Positions 25,138 to 37,617 of a stretch of 64,000 nt of DNA are shown in pieces. Position 1 is the first letter of the stretch. Every line of letters begins with the position of its first letter. Source of the DNA: Ditylenchus dipsaci (taxonomy: Eukaryota > Nematoda > Chromadorea > Rhabditida > Anguinidae); NCBI GenBank assembly GCA_004194705.1, contig SADC01001184.1, positions 496,001 through 560,000 of the forward strand, in the 5' to 3' direction. The translations under genes were made by a program, and so were the position numbers. The notes below the pieces were generated by a model that ran no database searches, was not told the origin of the DNA, and saw only the letters and a list, made by a program, of their open reading frames with translations.

Positions 25138-26508
25138 TAAACCGACCTTTTTAGATCAAATTAAATTTGCACCGCCTTTGCATTGTAAATTTAAAAACGG
25201 GTAAATTTTAATTAAAATAAACGAGAAGGGCGGAGATTTATTCATAGTCGGCTCTCGATAGAATACCACCCCTAAAGCTCGGCCGCCACTTGTCCTGGGG
25301 ATTTCGATTTTTTGCTGCACGTGGTTCGTCTAGTCCAAAAATCGCAAAAATTTGAATTTTATCGGTCATTTCTTATCATCTCTCGAATTAAATTTTTCAC
25401 CGGGAGAAGCTTTTTATAAAAATTTTGATAAATTTCAAATTTGACGTATTTCAGTTTCAATCATAAAACCTATCAAACATTTTATTCTAATTTGTATAAA
25501 TTTAAATCTCGTTAGCACAAAGAAAGAGCTTTTAAAGGGGCATGCCCGTGCGTTAAGGCGCGAACCAGCAGTTTTTTTCGAATTTTTTCGAATCGTCCCA
25601 TTTTTCACTCGTTCTGCGTCAAATCTGATATAGATGACCTTATTCTGCTTTTAAAAACTAGACAGAAAACTTGAAAAATCTAGACGAGAACGAATGTTAA
25701 AATTTATCGAGAAAGAAAAGAACTGCTGGTTCGCGCCTTTTCTCCCCATCGGGCACGACCATGCCCCTTTAAGGGAAAAAAATAAGTCCCTTGGTGCCAG
25801 TGAAAAGCTTTGCCCGTTTTTTCATTATAGATTTTTTGGCGCTACCGGAGTATAACACCCCCCCCCCCCCCAAATGAAATTTTTTTAAAGTGTTTCCAAA
25901 CACCCTATATCGACCTGAAATTGCCTCAGAAGCTCAAAAAAGACATCATTTTGTGTTCTAGTAAATAAAAAATTGAGTTTTGGGAGCACCCAAAAATACC
26001 TATTTTGACCATTTTTGAAGGGATTTAGGGCTGTATTGGGGTGCAAATGGACAAAAATGGGCCAATTTAGTGTAAAAAGAAAGATGTTGAACATAGTTTT
26101 GTTGACTGGGGACGAAAATTACTAATGAAGTTTGGCAAGGGACGCCTAAAAGTAGCCTAAAAATCGTCTATCCCTAGACGGGAGTCGACTTGAGGGAGAA
26201 AATATGGGAGAAAATGAGGGAGAAAAATAGGAAACACCAGATTGCTTCTGATGTCTGCTGCTGCTGTCCTTCTACTTTTGATTTTCTTTGAACTTTCGAT
26301 TTATTTTTTTTAACCTTCGAAAAACACCTATTTATGAGAGGTGGGTTGGATCGAGAGGCGTACTTTACTGAGATCTAACTTTGTGAACTACCTTGCTTCA
26401 CACTTAGAGCGTCGATTATAAGTCTATATATTGTCTTTTTCTTTTTTATTCAACTTTTTTACTTTCGATTGCTCTATACATGTGTATGTATTTTAGTTGT
26501 TCAACCTT
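25138..26508. other. Intergenic region upstream of CTR1
   Basis: It holds the TTAA MITE at 25536-25768 and the CTR1 5' flank. The sequence just before the CTR1 ATG (TATTTTAG at about 26488-26496) looks like a 3' splice site, so a 5' untranslated exon is likely. C-homopolymers occur near 25858. Confidence 0.5.
25536..25768. mobile_element. TTAA-flanked MITE, family AGGGGCATGCCCG
   Basis: TTAA lies at 25532-25535 and 25769-25772. The arms include GCGCGAACCAGCAGTTTTTT and its partner AAGAACTGCTGGTTCGCGCC. The second copy at 51854-52075 is inverted and shares the internal phrase AGCAGTATAAGGTCATCTAT. Confidence 0.9.
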
Positions 26509-27555
26509 ATGGATCATTCCAGCCATATTAGTCATGCAGAGGCAAATCCTTCTGCCTTAACGCCATCCGAACATATTAGTCATAGCATGCCAGGCATGGG
26601 CCATCCTATGGCATTTCACTTTGGCTCTACTGAGGTAGTGCTTTTTACTTTTTGGAGCACACAATCATGGCTTGGTTAGTTGACTAATGTGGCCTGGTAT
26701 TTCATGATAAGTTCTCAAGTTATTTTTAGGTATATTATTGTCCTGCTTGCTCATTATGCTAGGCTGTTTTGTTATGGAGTTTGTGCGGTGGTTTCGCCTG
26801 TATCGTAAAAAGCAGCAATTGGTTGCTGAAAACCAAGGAGGGCTGACACCCAAAACGTAAGATTTAAAAAAATTAAGACACAAATTTGGCTAGTTCTTAG
26901 TTGTTTACTCTTTTTTACAATATATGACAAAATTTTCATTTTGAAGCTTAGCTTCCGAAAGACACAAGCTAACCTTTGGATGAATGAATGGTTCATGTTG
27001 ACAAGGATTCTGATTTTGTTAACGCATTCAAAGAAAATAACAAATTTTGACCGCTTAATTTGAATTTGCACAAAACAAAAGAAACATGTCTACGACGATT
27101 TGACTCGGGCAAACCCTTTTTTACCACAAAAACTTTTTTTGCCGCAAATTTTTTTCTTGCTGTAAAACGACTTTTCACGGCAAAATAACGAGGCTACGTG
27201 GCAGAAAAAAAAATTACGACAAAAAAATTGGCAAAAAAATATATTTAAGGCAAGAAAAAGGTTTGCCCATTTGACTCAATGGTCTTTTTGTTTTTCGGCA
27301 GAGGAGAAAATAGAACTGATTTATGATACCGCTTTTTTCAGTTTCTACATGAATATTGCGGGAGATGGTACTCTGCATGCTGTGCAATTGACCCTTAGCT
27401 ACATGCTTATGCTGGTCTTCATGACTTTCAATGTGTGGCTGTGCATTTCTGTGATCTTAGGCGAAGTGATGGCTAGAATTCTATTTGGAATATTTTTCCC
27501 TCAACTGGAGAGACTTAACGATGGCTTGGCAGGCACAGAAACATGTTGTGGATGA
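26509..27555 (+). CDS. SLC31A1: CTR1-family high-affinity copper transporter
   Basis: Ctr1 is a trimeric plasma-membrane Cu(I) importer with three helices per subunit. Three exons are read. Exon 1 (26509 to about 26676) begins MDHSSHISH and has a His/Met-rich extracellular tail (HSMPGMGHPMAFHFG) leading to TM1. Exon 2 (about 26729-26856) completes TM1 (LLSCLLIMLGCFVMEFVRWF) and a basic loop. Exon 3 (about 27343-27555) has FYMNIAGDGTLHAVQLTLSY, TM2 with the family's M-x3-M (MLVFM), and TM3 (WLCISVILGEVMARILFG). It ends in CCG, where many relatives end in a Cys/His motif. Intron 2 carries a 162-bp transposon. The spliced protein is about 170 residues, normal for the family. Confidence 0.92.
27107..27268. 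mobile_element. 162-bp fold-back in CTR1 intron 2
   Basis: Ends are GGGCAAACCCTTTTTTACC and the complement of GGGCAAACCTTTTTCTTGCC. ATTTGACTC is duplicated exactly (27098-27106 and 27269-27277), a 9-bp duplication. Arms carry repeated TTTTTGCCGCAAA-like units. A one-armed relative may lie at 32405-32605. Confidence 0.9.
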
Positions 27556-27741
27556 CTAACATTGCCATTTTATAGCAAAGATTTCAACACCAAAAAGGCT
27601 AGAAAAATGACAGAAAAAATTGTATAAGATTTCTCATGCCCAAATTGTTTTCACTTTTGTATTTCGATATGTTTCTATTTGAATATAATGCGTTTTAGAC
27701 AGGGTTCTCAAATAATAACTTCTCATTCGAAATTTTTTAAT

Positions 27742-28172
27742 GGGGTGAGGGGACTTCTACGGCTACTTTTTGACATCGACTACTACTTCACTTCACATAC
27801 ACTTTTTTACATATTTTGTTTTCTTATCTCAGATCTTTTTACACCGTCTTGTAGCTGAAATTTTTCTCTTTCAATTGAGTGGTCAAACTGCCTGATCAAA
27901 AATAATTTTTGAGTAAATCACAACAAACTCACACTAAAAACCGTGGTTTTTTACCTAGGTGTTTTTAGTGGAGTTTCACCTTACATCTGGTCTGATTTTC
28001 TCGAAAAGTTTTTTAATCAGGGTGTTTGACCACTCAATCCATAGAGAAAAATCTCAGCTACAAAACTGTATGAAAACATTTGAGACAAGAAAACAAAATA
28101 TGTGAAAAAATGTATGTGAAGTGAAGTAGCAGTCGATGTCAAAAAGTAGCCGTACAAGCCCCCCCCCCCTCT
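27742..28172. mobile_element. Long palindrome downstream of CTR1
   Basis: Arms of about 170 bases pair AGTAGCCGT/ACGGCTACTTTTTGACATCG and CACTTCACATACA/TGTATGTGAAGTG around a centre near 27950. The outer edges are G/C runs (GGGGTGAGGGG against CCCCCCCCCC). I could not define a target duplication. Confidence 0.7.
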
Positions 28173-28219
28173 TTAAATAGAATACATTTTCCTTAATTGG
28201 TCATTTTTCGGCAAAATGT

Positions 28220-29088
28220 GGCAGGGCCAGCTCAGGACATTAACTTCTAGGAAAGTAATAATGCCAGGAAAAGCGCCTTCTAGGAAAACGTGCATATAGG
28301 AAAAATGAAAGGTATAGACAATTGACAACTGGACAATGTACTCTAGGACAATGGCCTGGTTGGAAAAGCACCTTTCAGGAAAAAGGACACTAGGACAATT
28401 TACTCTAGGACAATCGTCTTTTAGGAAAAGCGGCTTTTAGGAAAGAGGACACTAGGACAATACACTCTAGGACAATCGCCTTTTTGGAAAAGCGCTTTTT
28501 AGGAAAAGGGACACTAGGACAATTTACTCTAGGACAATGATGTCTTAGGAAAGCGCCTTTTGGAAAAGGGACGCTAGGACAATGGACAATAGGACAATCG
28601 TCTTCTGGGAAAAGAACCTTTTTGGACAACTTTTTACTGTTTAAAAAGTTATAACATCTCTTATGTGCCTAAAAACAGTGTGTCCTATAGTCTCTTGTCC
28701 TGTTCTCCATTGTCCTACTGTACATTGTCCAAAACTACAATTGTCCTAGTGTCAATTGTCCTAGTGTCAACTGTCCAAAAAGGCGATTGTCCTAAAAAGC
28801 GATTGTCCTAGAGTATATTGTCCTAGTGTCCTTTTTCCTGAAAGGCTCTTTTCCAAAAAGGCCATTGTCCTAGAGTATATTGTCCTAGTGTCCTTTTTCC
28901 TGAAAGGCTCTTTTCCAAAAAGGCCATTGCCCTAGAGTCGATTGTCCTAGGGTCTCCTGTCCAAACATGTCATTGTCCAAGTGTGAATTGTCCCAGCCTG
29001 GTGTTTTCCTATATGCAAGTTTTCCTAGAAAGAGATTTTCCTAGCATTATTACTTTCCTGGAAGTTAATGTCCTGAGCTGGCCCTGCC
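28220..29088. mobile_element. Fold-back element with CTAGGACAATTTACT tandem arms
   Basis: Perfect 28-base ends begin GGCAGGGCCAGCTCAGGACA. The body is opposed arrays of AGGACAAT and TTTAGGAAAAGCG units. CAAAATGT is duplicated exactly (28212-28219 and 29089-29096). Repeats in the two arms are similar in type but not in order. Non-coding. Confidence 0.93.
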
Positions 29089-29096
29089 CAAAATGT

Positions 29097-30800
29097 GCCA
29101 TTTTATCCAGGGCTTGCTAAGTTTCGAACACCAAAAATAAAGATTTTGACCTAAAATTTCAAAAATTTCTGTCTTTTTTAATTAGCTATTAGGTTTACAG
29201 CATTTGCTCTAACAGCCACCCGGACAGCTTATTAGAGAACACTTTGATAGTTCAATATCAAGATTTTACTGATCTCAACCAAAATTTAGAAATGCGAAAT
29301 CGTAAGAGCTTGCTGAACTTAAGAAAACGCAATAAACAGCGATGTAAAATATTTGGTCTGGGATGAAACATAGGACCTTATATAGTGACCTTATATAGAG
29401 AAGGTGGTTTATTATATAGGTATATATATTATTAGAGGAAATACGGTATTTTGAGTTTTACTTTTCCACTTTTTAACTCACAAGTGGCAATAAACATTCG
29501 AAAATACACTTTCAAGGTTATTTTTTAAGATTTAAAGCGAGCACGCCAACGCTATTGCAGGTGGTGCCCGTCAGTTAAAAAAAGTTCCTAATCATTAAAC
29601 TTCTGTACGGTTTTTTCAACTTGGTTTCTAACATCACAAGCCTAGAATTTTATTTCAGGTATGGTTTTGTTAGAAACTAAGTTGAAAAATCCCTACAACA
29701 GTTTAACGAATACGGAAGTTTCTTGAATTGTCACGACATGTAATAGCGTGGTCATGCCCCTTTAATGTTTATTGTCTCATATATTGGACCAAGATCATAT
29801 ATTAACACTTACAAGCCGGTTTGTGCTAATGGAAGCATTTTGTTTAGAATTTCTTGCTAAACAAGATAGGCGCAAGAAAGTTTCGAAACTTGTTGTTTTT
29901 GGGATTTATTTTACGTTTATAGTCATAGATATCCCAATTTGAGTTGTTGTGGTTATATAATTGCAATTTTTTACCTGATAACAAATATGTGTAGTAAAGT
30001 GCTTATCTGGTGCAGAATTCGACAGGCTTTAAACTAAATACAAACTTTGATGAGGTAAATTGCCACATAACATGCAAAATATTAGCATTTTTCAAAAAAA
30101 ATTATAAAATACAGAATTAAGTTCCTTCGTATGAGTACTAAAAAAATCATTGGTATCACCGTTTATTTTTTATTACATTTACAGCAGCAGAAAGAACAGA
30201 TTCTGCGCATCATTTTGATACCAAACACGACACAAACCATAGAAAAAAGCAGTACCAGGATCAACAATTGGTTGGTGACCAAGCCTTTTTCGGGTTAATT
30301 CAAATTCGCACTTTTCTTAATTGGGGCTTTTAGACGGATATTCAGGTGGCTCCGACTTTGTTTTGTAATTTTCTCAAAATTTCATGAGACATTTTCAGAA
30401 AATAAAAATATCAGATGATAGATCACAAAAAACTGCATCAAAAACAAATGTTAGATCACAGATAAGACTGTGTTTTCAAATTTTGAGAGTGTTGAAGAAG
30501 TGTGGTGGCAGCCTGGCCACGATTGGACGTTTCTGGTTTTATTACACTGGGTTGGAAATCAATATTCCGACCACATGTTTGTGCAAGTTTTATACCAAAA
30601 GATAGATCTTTTTATTTTTTCACCTTTATATAATTTTAATTTTATAATATTATAATAATTGTGTCGCTTTCTATCCCCGTAAAATGAAACCAGAAATTTC
30701 CACTAGTGACCAGGCTGCAATCCTCCCAAAAAGATGAAAAACACAGTCTTACCTGTGATGTAACATTTGTTTCTGATGCAGTTTTTTTGTGCTCTATCAC
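29097..30800. other. No gene recognised
   Basis: It contains a decayed half of the CCGTATTTCC MITE ending TTAGAGGAAATACGG near 29450 and the TTAA MITE at 29536-29761. The plus frames at 30384-30655 have no family signature. About 34130-34320 repeats parts of 29820-30060 in inverted order (GCACAAACCG, GCGCAAGAAAGTTTCGAAAC), so another diverged repeat is present. Confidence 0.4.
29536..29761. mobile_element. TTAA-flanked MITE, GTTTCTAAC subfamily
   Basis: TTAA lies at 29532-29535 and 29762-29765. Arms carry TTCAACTTGGTTTCTAAC and GTTAGAAACTAAGTTGAAAA, also seen near 44730-44795 and on one side at 45955-46000, so this is a subfamily with three copies here. Confidence 0.82.
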
Positions 30801-30804
30801 CTGG

Positions 30805-31570
30805 GGTCGTATTCAGGTCGGTTAGTAGAGTCAGTAGATCAAGAGTTACTCTTGATCCTACTCGCACTTGAAACGGGTTGAGTAGAGTTTAGGATCATGA
30901 GTTACTCGTGATCCTACTCGAGCAGCGAGTAATTTTTGATCCGAGTAGAATTTATTTCTACTAGCTATACTCGAGTTTTACTCGCCGAACTCGAGTTCTC
31001 CTCCCTAAATCGAGAAATCTTCGCGAGTTTCATGAGTAAACTAGTTTTTTTAGGTTGAGTTCTACTCGCTGAACTTGAGTTTTACTGCCCCAACTCGATT
31101 CTACTCCCCTAACTCGAGTTCCACTCCCCTAACTCGAGTTCTATTCCCCTAACTCGAGTTACTCGTAAAACTCAGGGTTCGAGAGCCAAGTTGGGCGAGT
31201 CGAACTCTAAAAATAAAAATAAAAATTTACTCGTAAAACTCGGGGGCTGGAAGCCGAGTTAAGCGAGTAGAACTCGAGTTGGGGGGTTTGGGAGGGGTAG
31301 AACTCGAGTTAGGGGAGTAGAACTTGAGTTAGGGGAGTAGAACTCCAGTTAGGCGAGTAGAAATTAATTCTACTCAGATCAAAGATTACTCACAGCTCGA
31401 GTAGGATCGCGAGTAACTTTTGATCCAAAACTCTACTCGTGTGTCTGAAACGAGTTGAGTAGATCAAAAGTAACTCATGATCTTTGAACCTACTCGGCCG
31501 TCTGAAACACGTCGAGTAGATCACGAGTAACTCTTGATCCAAAACTCTACTAACCTACCTGAATACCACC
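30805..31570. mobile_element. Fold-back element with GAGTAACTCTTGATC and AACTCGAGTTCTACTCC arms
   Basis: Ends GGTCGTATTCAGGTCGGTTA and the complement of GGTGGTATTCAGGTAGGTTA enclose two layered tandem arrays, GAGTAACTCTTGATCCTACT and then CTAACTCGAGTTCTACTCCC. Flanks CACCTGG and CCCCTGG are similar but not an exact duplication. Non-coding. Confidence 0.8.
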
Positions 31571-31770
31571 CCTGGGGTGGTAGTAACAATCAACGGATAA
31601 AATCCGCGGATAAAATCCGCGGATAAATATTGGTATTTTTATTTTTTCCTATAATTTCATTTCTTACTACTTTTCTGTTTTTTCAAAATTATTACAATGT
31701 TTTATTCATACTTTTTCGTGTTTACTATATATAAGAAAGTAAACGATTTATGCCTGAATGAATCATTTTC

Positions 31771-32073
31771 TCAATCAAGAAAAAAGTTTTGCACAATATG
31801 GTTTCGATAAGTGTCTCCACTATTACTGTAAGCCATGATGGTGATATTTATATCTGGTTGATTCTCTTCAAAATCATCTTCTATCCCATCAAAACGTGGC
31901 TGGTTCAAATCAATAGCAATGTTGTGCAAGACTGCAGAAGCAACTATAAAACTAGACACATTTGCCAAATCTATGCGCAGTTCTCCATGTATGCTGTGAA
32001 ATCTTCTTTTCCGCCTGCCAAAAGCTTGTTCAACAAGGACGCTGGTCTTAGCATGGGCGGAATTGTAACTCAA
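31771..32073 (-). pseudogene. PIF/Harbinger transposase, C-terminal fragment
   Basis: This 100-residue frame matches the end of HARBI1-type DDE nucleases: VEQAFGRRKRRFHSIHGELR, then VASAVLHNIAIDLNQP. The catalytic D and E regions lie upstream in the family and are absent from any frame up to 32600, so this is a fragment. A stop at 31771 ends it. Confidence 0.8.
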
Positions 32074-33488
32074 ATGACAAATAAGATTACCGTATTTTCT
32101 CTTATTATTGGCTGGTCTCTAATTATGACGTTGAGAATCTGTATCTCAGCGCAGAGATCTCAGCGCAACCTTTTTTTTAAATTTTACTTATGTCTTTGAA
32201 TTTTGTTTGTTTGAAATTTGTTTTAAGTCTGCTTTAAAATACTACTGTAAAATGATTTAAAAAACTCGTATTATCATTGTATGGTGAAAAATTATATCAA
32301 CGATATAAAAAACGAATTATAGTGATAGAATCTGAATGCAGCTCAAACAATGCAAAAATACTGTTATAACAACAAAACATGTGTTTGTAGTAGTTTGAAG
32401 ACCACCTCGTAATGGGCAAAGCTTTTCCTTGCTGCAAAAAGACTTCTTTTTGCTCCCAAAGGACTTTTTTGCTGCTAATTTTTTTTTGCTGCAAAATGAC
32501 TTTTTTGCGCCAAAAAGACTTTTTTTGCTGCTAATTTTGTCTGCTGCAAAAAGACTTCTTTTTGCTGCTAAAATACTTTTTTGCTTCACATGCCTTTTTC
32601 GCAGCATTTTTCACTAGAAACATCAATTATCATGCATATTTTGCGGTCAATTTGTCCACAAAATTTGTCCACAACAAAATTTTTGTTTTTCTTAGAAACG
32701 AATAAACCATGCTATCCAACCCAAAATTGTGTAATGAAAACAGTTTGTTGAGACCAAAATCCTGTTTTGACTAACTAGAATCTCAATATCCTGGGTATTT
32801 CTGAAAAACAGTACCCACTTTAAGATAGTCGGCACTTATGCACTTCACATGCCTTCTTCGCAACATTTTATAATAATTTGAGAAAAGTGTTCAAACATCT
32901 CCTAAGTAATTGTTTTACGCAAGTTCTTAAGTTTTTATTTGATTTTTGCCCCTGAAATGCATAATTACCAGGTAGTTAACCTTGAAATTAAGAGAATCAT
33001 TCAGATTGAGCATGTAAATAATTATATCATGCCTAGAAGAGTGCCTCGATTACTTTAGTGTGTATGAAAAGTCAGTTTTTGTCGCGAAATTTTAAGGCAG
33101 CACTTAAGTTCTTCAGCCGGACCCCACCTGGAGAATAAGAGACTACCTAGGTTCAGAGGCGTAGCCAGAAAAATCTGACGGGGGGTCTAAAGCCCCCGAG
33201 AGGTCATTTTCCCTACACCGTTTTTGAGTTTTATAGTGTTTTTGATTAACAATTTTTTTCGAAAAACCTGACGGGGGGGGCTATAATTTTTTTCGGGGTT
33301 CTGGGGTCAAATTGTTTTGGCTTCAATTTCCTGTGAGCTCTTGCACGAGTTTTGTTGCATTTTTCCTGCTGATCATCTCGCTATATTGCACGCTCGATTT
33401 TTTTCAGAAAGTCGTCCAGGAATATGCCAAACCAATTTTTTTCAGCCATCGTGTTCAGCGAAAAATTTTGCACAAAATGCTTAGTATG
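32074..33488. other. Repeat debris, no gene seen
   Basis: It includes tandem TTTTTTGCTGCAAAAAGACT units (32430-32605), which form only one arm of a fold-back, and GGCGTAGCCAGAAAAATCTG at about 33160, a likely terminus of a dispersed repeat. No coding frame stands out. Confidence 0.45.
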
Positions 33489-33496
33489 GTACACAC

Positions 33497-34016
33497 TAGG
33501 GTTGGAATAAGACCGGTCCGAACCTTTTTCGGGAATTTCCCCGGTCTAAATATTTTTTTCCGGTCCGATTCGGTCCAAATCTTTTTATGTCCAAATAACC
33601 GGAAAAAAAATTAAACAAATCATAAAAAACCAATCAAAATCGTTAAAGAATACATCAAAATCTTCATCTAAATATAATACCATTAAAACGGTGTTTATAT
33701 TTTTTAGAATATGTGGATACCCGTTCAGGTCGGTTTACCTTGGCCCATGAAGCAAAAAGTCAATTTTTGGTCAAATTTTTTTTATCACGCCACTTTAATC
33801 GCCACTTTAAAACATGTTTTAAGGATGATTTTAGGTGCTGAAATGTTGTAAAAAGATGATTTGGGCAATTTTGGGTCACGTAGGGATTTTTTACTCCAGT
33901 TAAATGTTTATTTTCGAAAAGATTCGGACCAATTTTTCATTGTCGGTCCGAATCTGATATTCGGACCGGTAATAAACCGGGAATATTCCCGGGAATATCC
34001 CCGTCAGCCAACCCTA
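33497..34016. mobile_element. hAT-like element, TAGGGTTGG ends
   Basis: TAGGGTTGG and CCAACCCTA termini fit the hAT consensus, and GTACACAC is duplicated exactly (33489-33496 and 34017-34024). Inside are CGGTCCGAA and GGAATATTCCCGGG repeats. No transposase is present. The element at 47936 shares the terminus TAGGGTTG. Confidence 0.92.
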
Positions 34017-34477
34017 GTACACACAGCCTTTCCCGTGTTAATTTTGTATTTCATAGAATTTTTTAAAAATACTGTTATTGTGAATGTTATACGGCCTCTG
34101 ACCTGACCTTAAAATTCTGTGGAATTTTGCACCAGATAAGCACTTTAGCTGCACAAATTTGTTTCCATATCAAAAGTTACAATCATAAAACCACAAAAAC
34201 TCGAATTGGGATATCTATGACTATAAATACGTGAAATAAATCCCAAAAACAAATTTTTTCGAAACTTTCTTGCGCCTGTCTTATTCAGCGAGAAATTCTA
34301 AACAAAATACTCCTATTAGCACAAACCGACTTTTAAGTGTTGAAGGACCATACTTGATGATGCAAATAAGAATTTGACAAATTCAAATGCGCGCGGGACA
34401 CTTCTTTTTCGTCTCTCACTGTACTCTTTTGAGTCGCTCGAAATAACTTCAAAGAGTAGAGTGAGAGACGAAAGACG

Positions 34478-36033
34478 GCACACCCAGAATAGGACAAAAA
34501 TTATTTGACTAACAATTGAATAGGACAAAAAGTGATTTGACAATAAATTCAAATAAGAAACAATTGTCTTAACACGATTTGTTTCGAAAATAATTGTTCT
34601 TTGACAAAACTATTTCACAAAAAGCTTTCCTGCAAATAATTGGGTGTATAGTTTCGTTTTCTCATTCTATTACGTTACTTTCAAACCTTCACCGAATGTA
34701 TTATTCATTCCTTGTGGTCCTGGTTGGGAATTGAGTTGGGAATCAATTTGGGAATTGAGAAACCGGTTTCGCCATGCAAATTTAGGTCACAGGAATGGTT
34801 TGTTTTTAACTTTGACGAAATTTCATTTTTTAGGCCCTTCTGGTCCTCCTCACTCAATGGTATCCAACTCAGGTTTTCGGGTTCGTGTCCCTGTCAAACT
34901 CAATTCCTCAAACGATTAAATTGTTCATGTTTATTGTTTGTTATTATTGCTTATGACTTTTTATAAAACTTGATTTTTCAGGCCATCCAGGTGAATATCC
35001 ACCTACCCAAAGGGTACCCACCTCTGGTTTCGGGATTTGGGTGGGTGAAATCGTAATATTTATCTCATCGATCCCAATCCTATTCACGACTTCACGCTAG
35101 AATAATAAGTTTACTTTTTATTTTCACTAGACTTTTTTCGGGCCATTCAGATGGATATCCACCTGGACGGGGGATCCAGGTGATCAAACGACCTATTTGT
35201 GCAAAAGCGAAATTCACAAATAGGGTTTTCAGGTTATTGGGTTCGAAACCCGTGAAATTTCGGGTATCTAAAAAAAATTTAAGTTTTTTACCTAAGATTC
35301 TCAGTTTATATGGTGTTGACAGCCAGTTAGAGATGGCCCATATCGATGGTATATAATATCGAGGGTAGACAGAATTAGTTATTTGTTTCACACTTTGTTT
35401 ATCGCAAAAAGTACTGTTTCTAGAAACAGTTAAATACCAAATAACTATTTTCGGAACAAATCGTGTTAAGACCAATTGTTTCTTATTCGAATTTATTGTC
35501 AAATGTAGGCTTGGGCTGGATTTGGGATAATTATCCCATTTTCGGACATGTGAATCTCCATTCACCGCAAAATAGCATTTTTCGTAAAAACGTAAAAAGC
35601 AAACATGGGTTTTACCCACCACTTTCTTCTAAAAATGCAATAAAAAATGAGAGTTACTCATCAAAAGTGGCAATTAATTTTTTAGACTGAAAAAACAACA
35701 GGGGGACCAAGGCAGTTTTTTTGAATTTTGAGCAAATTTTTGCGTAAAATTCAAAAAAGCTGCCTTGGTCCCCCCTGTTGTTTTTTCAGTCTAAAAATTA
35801 ATTGCCACTTTTGATGAGTAACTCTCATTTTTTATTGCATTTTTAGAAGAAAGTGGTGGGTAAAAACCCATGTTTACTTTTTACGTTTTTACGAAAAATG
35901 CTATTTTTGCGGTGAATGGAGATTCACATGTCCGAAAATGGGATAATTATCCCAAATCCAGCCCAAGCCTAGTCAAATGACTTTTTGTCCTAATCAATTG
36001 TTAGTCAAATAATTTTTGTCCTATTCTGGTGTG
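34478..36033. mobile_element. Composite element with GGCACACC(C)AGAATAGGAC ends
   Basis: The left end (34478-34620) and right end (about 35400-35505 and 35980-36033) are inverted copies: AATAGGACAAAAATTATTTG and its complement. The right arm is split by the 466-bp element at 35506. The interior repeats the AGGTGAATATCCACCTAC block of the 1-510 array. I see no clear target duplication. Confidence 0.7.
35506..35971. mobile_element. 466-bp near-perfect palindromic hAT-like MITE
   Basis: Arms of more than 200 bases begin TAGGCTTGGGCTGGATTTGG. GTCAAATG is duplicated exactly (35498-35505 and 35972-35979). The high arm identity implies recent activity. It interrupts the right arm of the composite element at 34478-36033, whose intact left arm (GTGATTTGACAATAAATTC) shows the empty site. 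Confidence 0.95.
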
Positions 36034-36504
36034 CCATTATGACGACCAAAATTGATAGTGTTCGCTACAGTGAAGGCAAATGATAGCTTCGAAAGAGTGG
36101 TCTGTCATATTTTTCAAAACTAGCTCATGTTGGCCCGCCTGCGGCGGGCCCCCGCTCGCGCCACGCTGCTTGATGCACCTTATCTCAAAACTCTCTTTAA
36201 CTCGAAAAAAAATCAAAATTTAACTCAGAAAATTAAAGCTTTTTAAAGCACACTATTTCTTTCATATAATCAGCAAGAGCTACTACATATTTAAATAGGT
36301 TTAAATTACCCCAATTACATTGATAACTAACTAAAATCGGTTCACCAAGCGTACTTACCTCACTTTCCTGGCGCACCAACTTACTCACCACTCTCCAAGC
36401 ATGACTTCTGTTGTGTACTGTGTTTGAATCACCATTTGTCTTGTAGTGATTCAAACCTGTTGTAAGTATATAAAGGTCTGAACGTCTCACGGCCCCCTAA
36501 AATT

Positions 36505-37277
36505 GCATAAACTGATTTGGTTTGCGAAAAGGCTGAAATATGCCACGAAAAAGATTATTTCTGCCACGAAAAACGACATACCACGAAAAAGCGGAAATGT
36601 GCCACGAAAAAGCTGAAATGTGCCACGAAAAAAATTATTTATGCCTTTTTCTGTCCAAGACCAACCAAATTTAGCAATATTTTGCAAGAATTCAAATTTT
36701 TTAGTCATGAAATAACTTGGATCCCTCAGAATCCCACCCGGAATGACCAGAAGCCCCTGAAAGTTGGTTTTTTGGAGGTTTACTAAAGGGGGAGTAAACT
36801 TTTTGCGAAATTCGATTGGGCGGGTCAGAATTCCGGTCCGACCGGCTTAATCGCTCAGAATCCCAGGTTTATGGTGGTTTTGAGTGGTTCAGGGTGGAAT
36901 TCTGAGTGATTCAGCCGATCGGACCGGGATTCTGATCCGCTCAATCGAATTTTCGCAAAAAGTTTACTCCCCCTTTAGTAAACCCCCAAAAACCAACTTT
37001 CAGGGGCTTCTGGCCATTCCGGGGTGGGATTCTGAGGGATCCAAGTTATTTCATGATTAAAAATTTGAATTCTTGCAAAATATTGCTAAATTTGGTTGGT
37101 CTTGGACAGAAAAAGGCATAAATATTTTTTTTTCGTGGCACATTTCAGCTTTTTCGTGGTACATTTCAGCTTTTTCGTGGCACATTTCAGCTTTTTCGTG
37201 GTATGTCGTTTTTCGTGGCAGAAATAATCTTTTTCGTGGCATATTTCAGCCTTTTCGCAAACCAAATCAGTATGAGC
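36505..37277. mobile_element. Fold-back element with ATGTGCCACGAAAAAGCTGA arms
   Basis: Ends GCATAAACTGATTTGG and the complement of GCTCATACTGATTTGG are flanked by CCCCCTAAAATT on both sides (36493-36504 and 37278-37289). Outer arms are tandem TGCCACGAAAAAGCTGAAA units. The core (about 36708-37058) is a second inverted repeat homologous to 49955-50308, where the outer arms are different. Confidence 0.88.
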
Positions 37278-37617
37278 CCCCCTAAAATTCAAATCTTAGT
37301 GCATTAGGAAAATTTGGCGCCAACGAATTTTTTTCAAAAACAATCATTTTTAGACCCTTTCGGAGTCTTTCTGTTTCGTACGCCTGATCTGGTTTTTTCC
37401 CTGTTGCCTTGGCATATTCATGACCAAAATATTGCTCACACGAAGGGTTTTCAAATGAGCCATTACTTGCCCATGAAACACGCAATTATCAAAATCATAA
37501 TTAACTTCTGTGAAAATTTCAATATTTCTTCATTGTCTGGTTCGCTAAATTGAGATCCTGAAAAGTTTTTTCGACTATTAATGCACAAACGAAATCGGGA
37601 ACCCTTTAGAGTAGTAA

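Noticed and set aside
30384..30655. Two overlapping plus-strand frames
   Set aside because: The sequence reappears in part, inverted, near 30700-30790 (TGATGTAACATTTG, TGCTCTATCACC), so it is probably a diverged inverted repeat.
35092..35622. 176-codon minus-strand frame
   Set aside because: It crosses the boundary of the palindromic element at 35506 and has no family signature or conserved exon structure.
36487..37292. Several frames with repeated CHEKAEM-type peptides
   Set aside because: They are translations of the TGCCACGAAAAAGC arms of the fold-back at 36505-37277.
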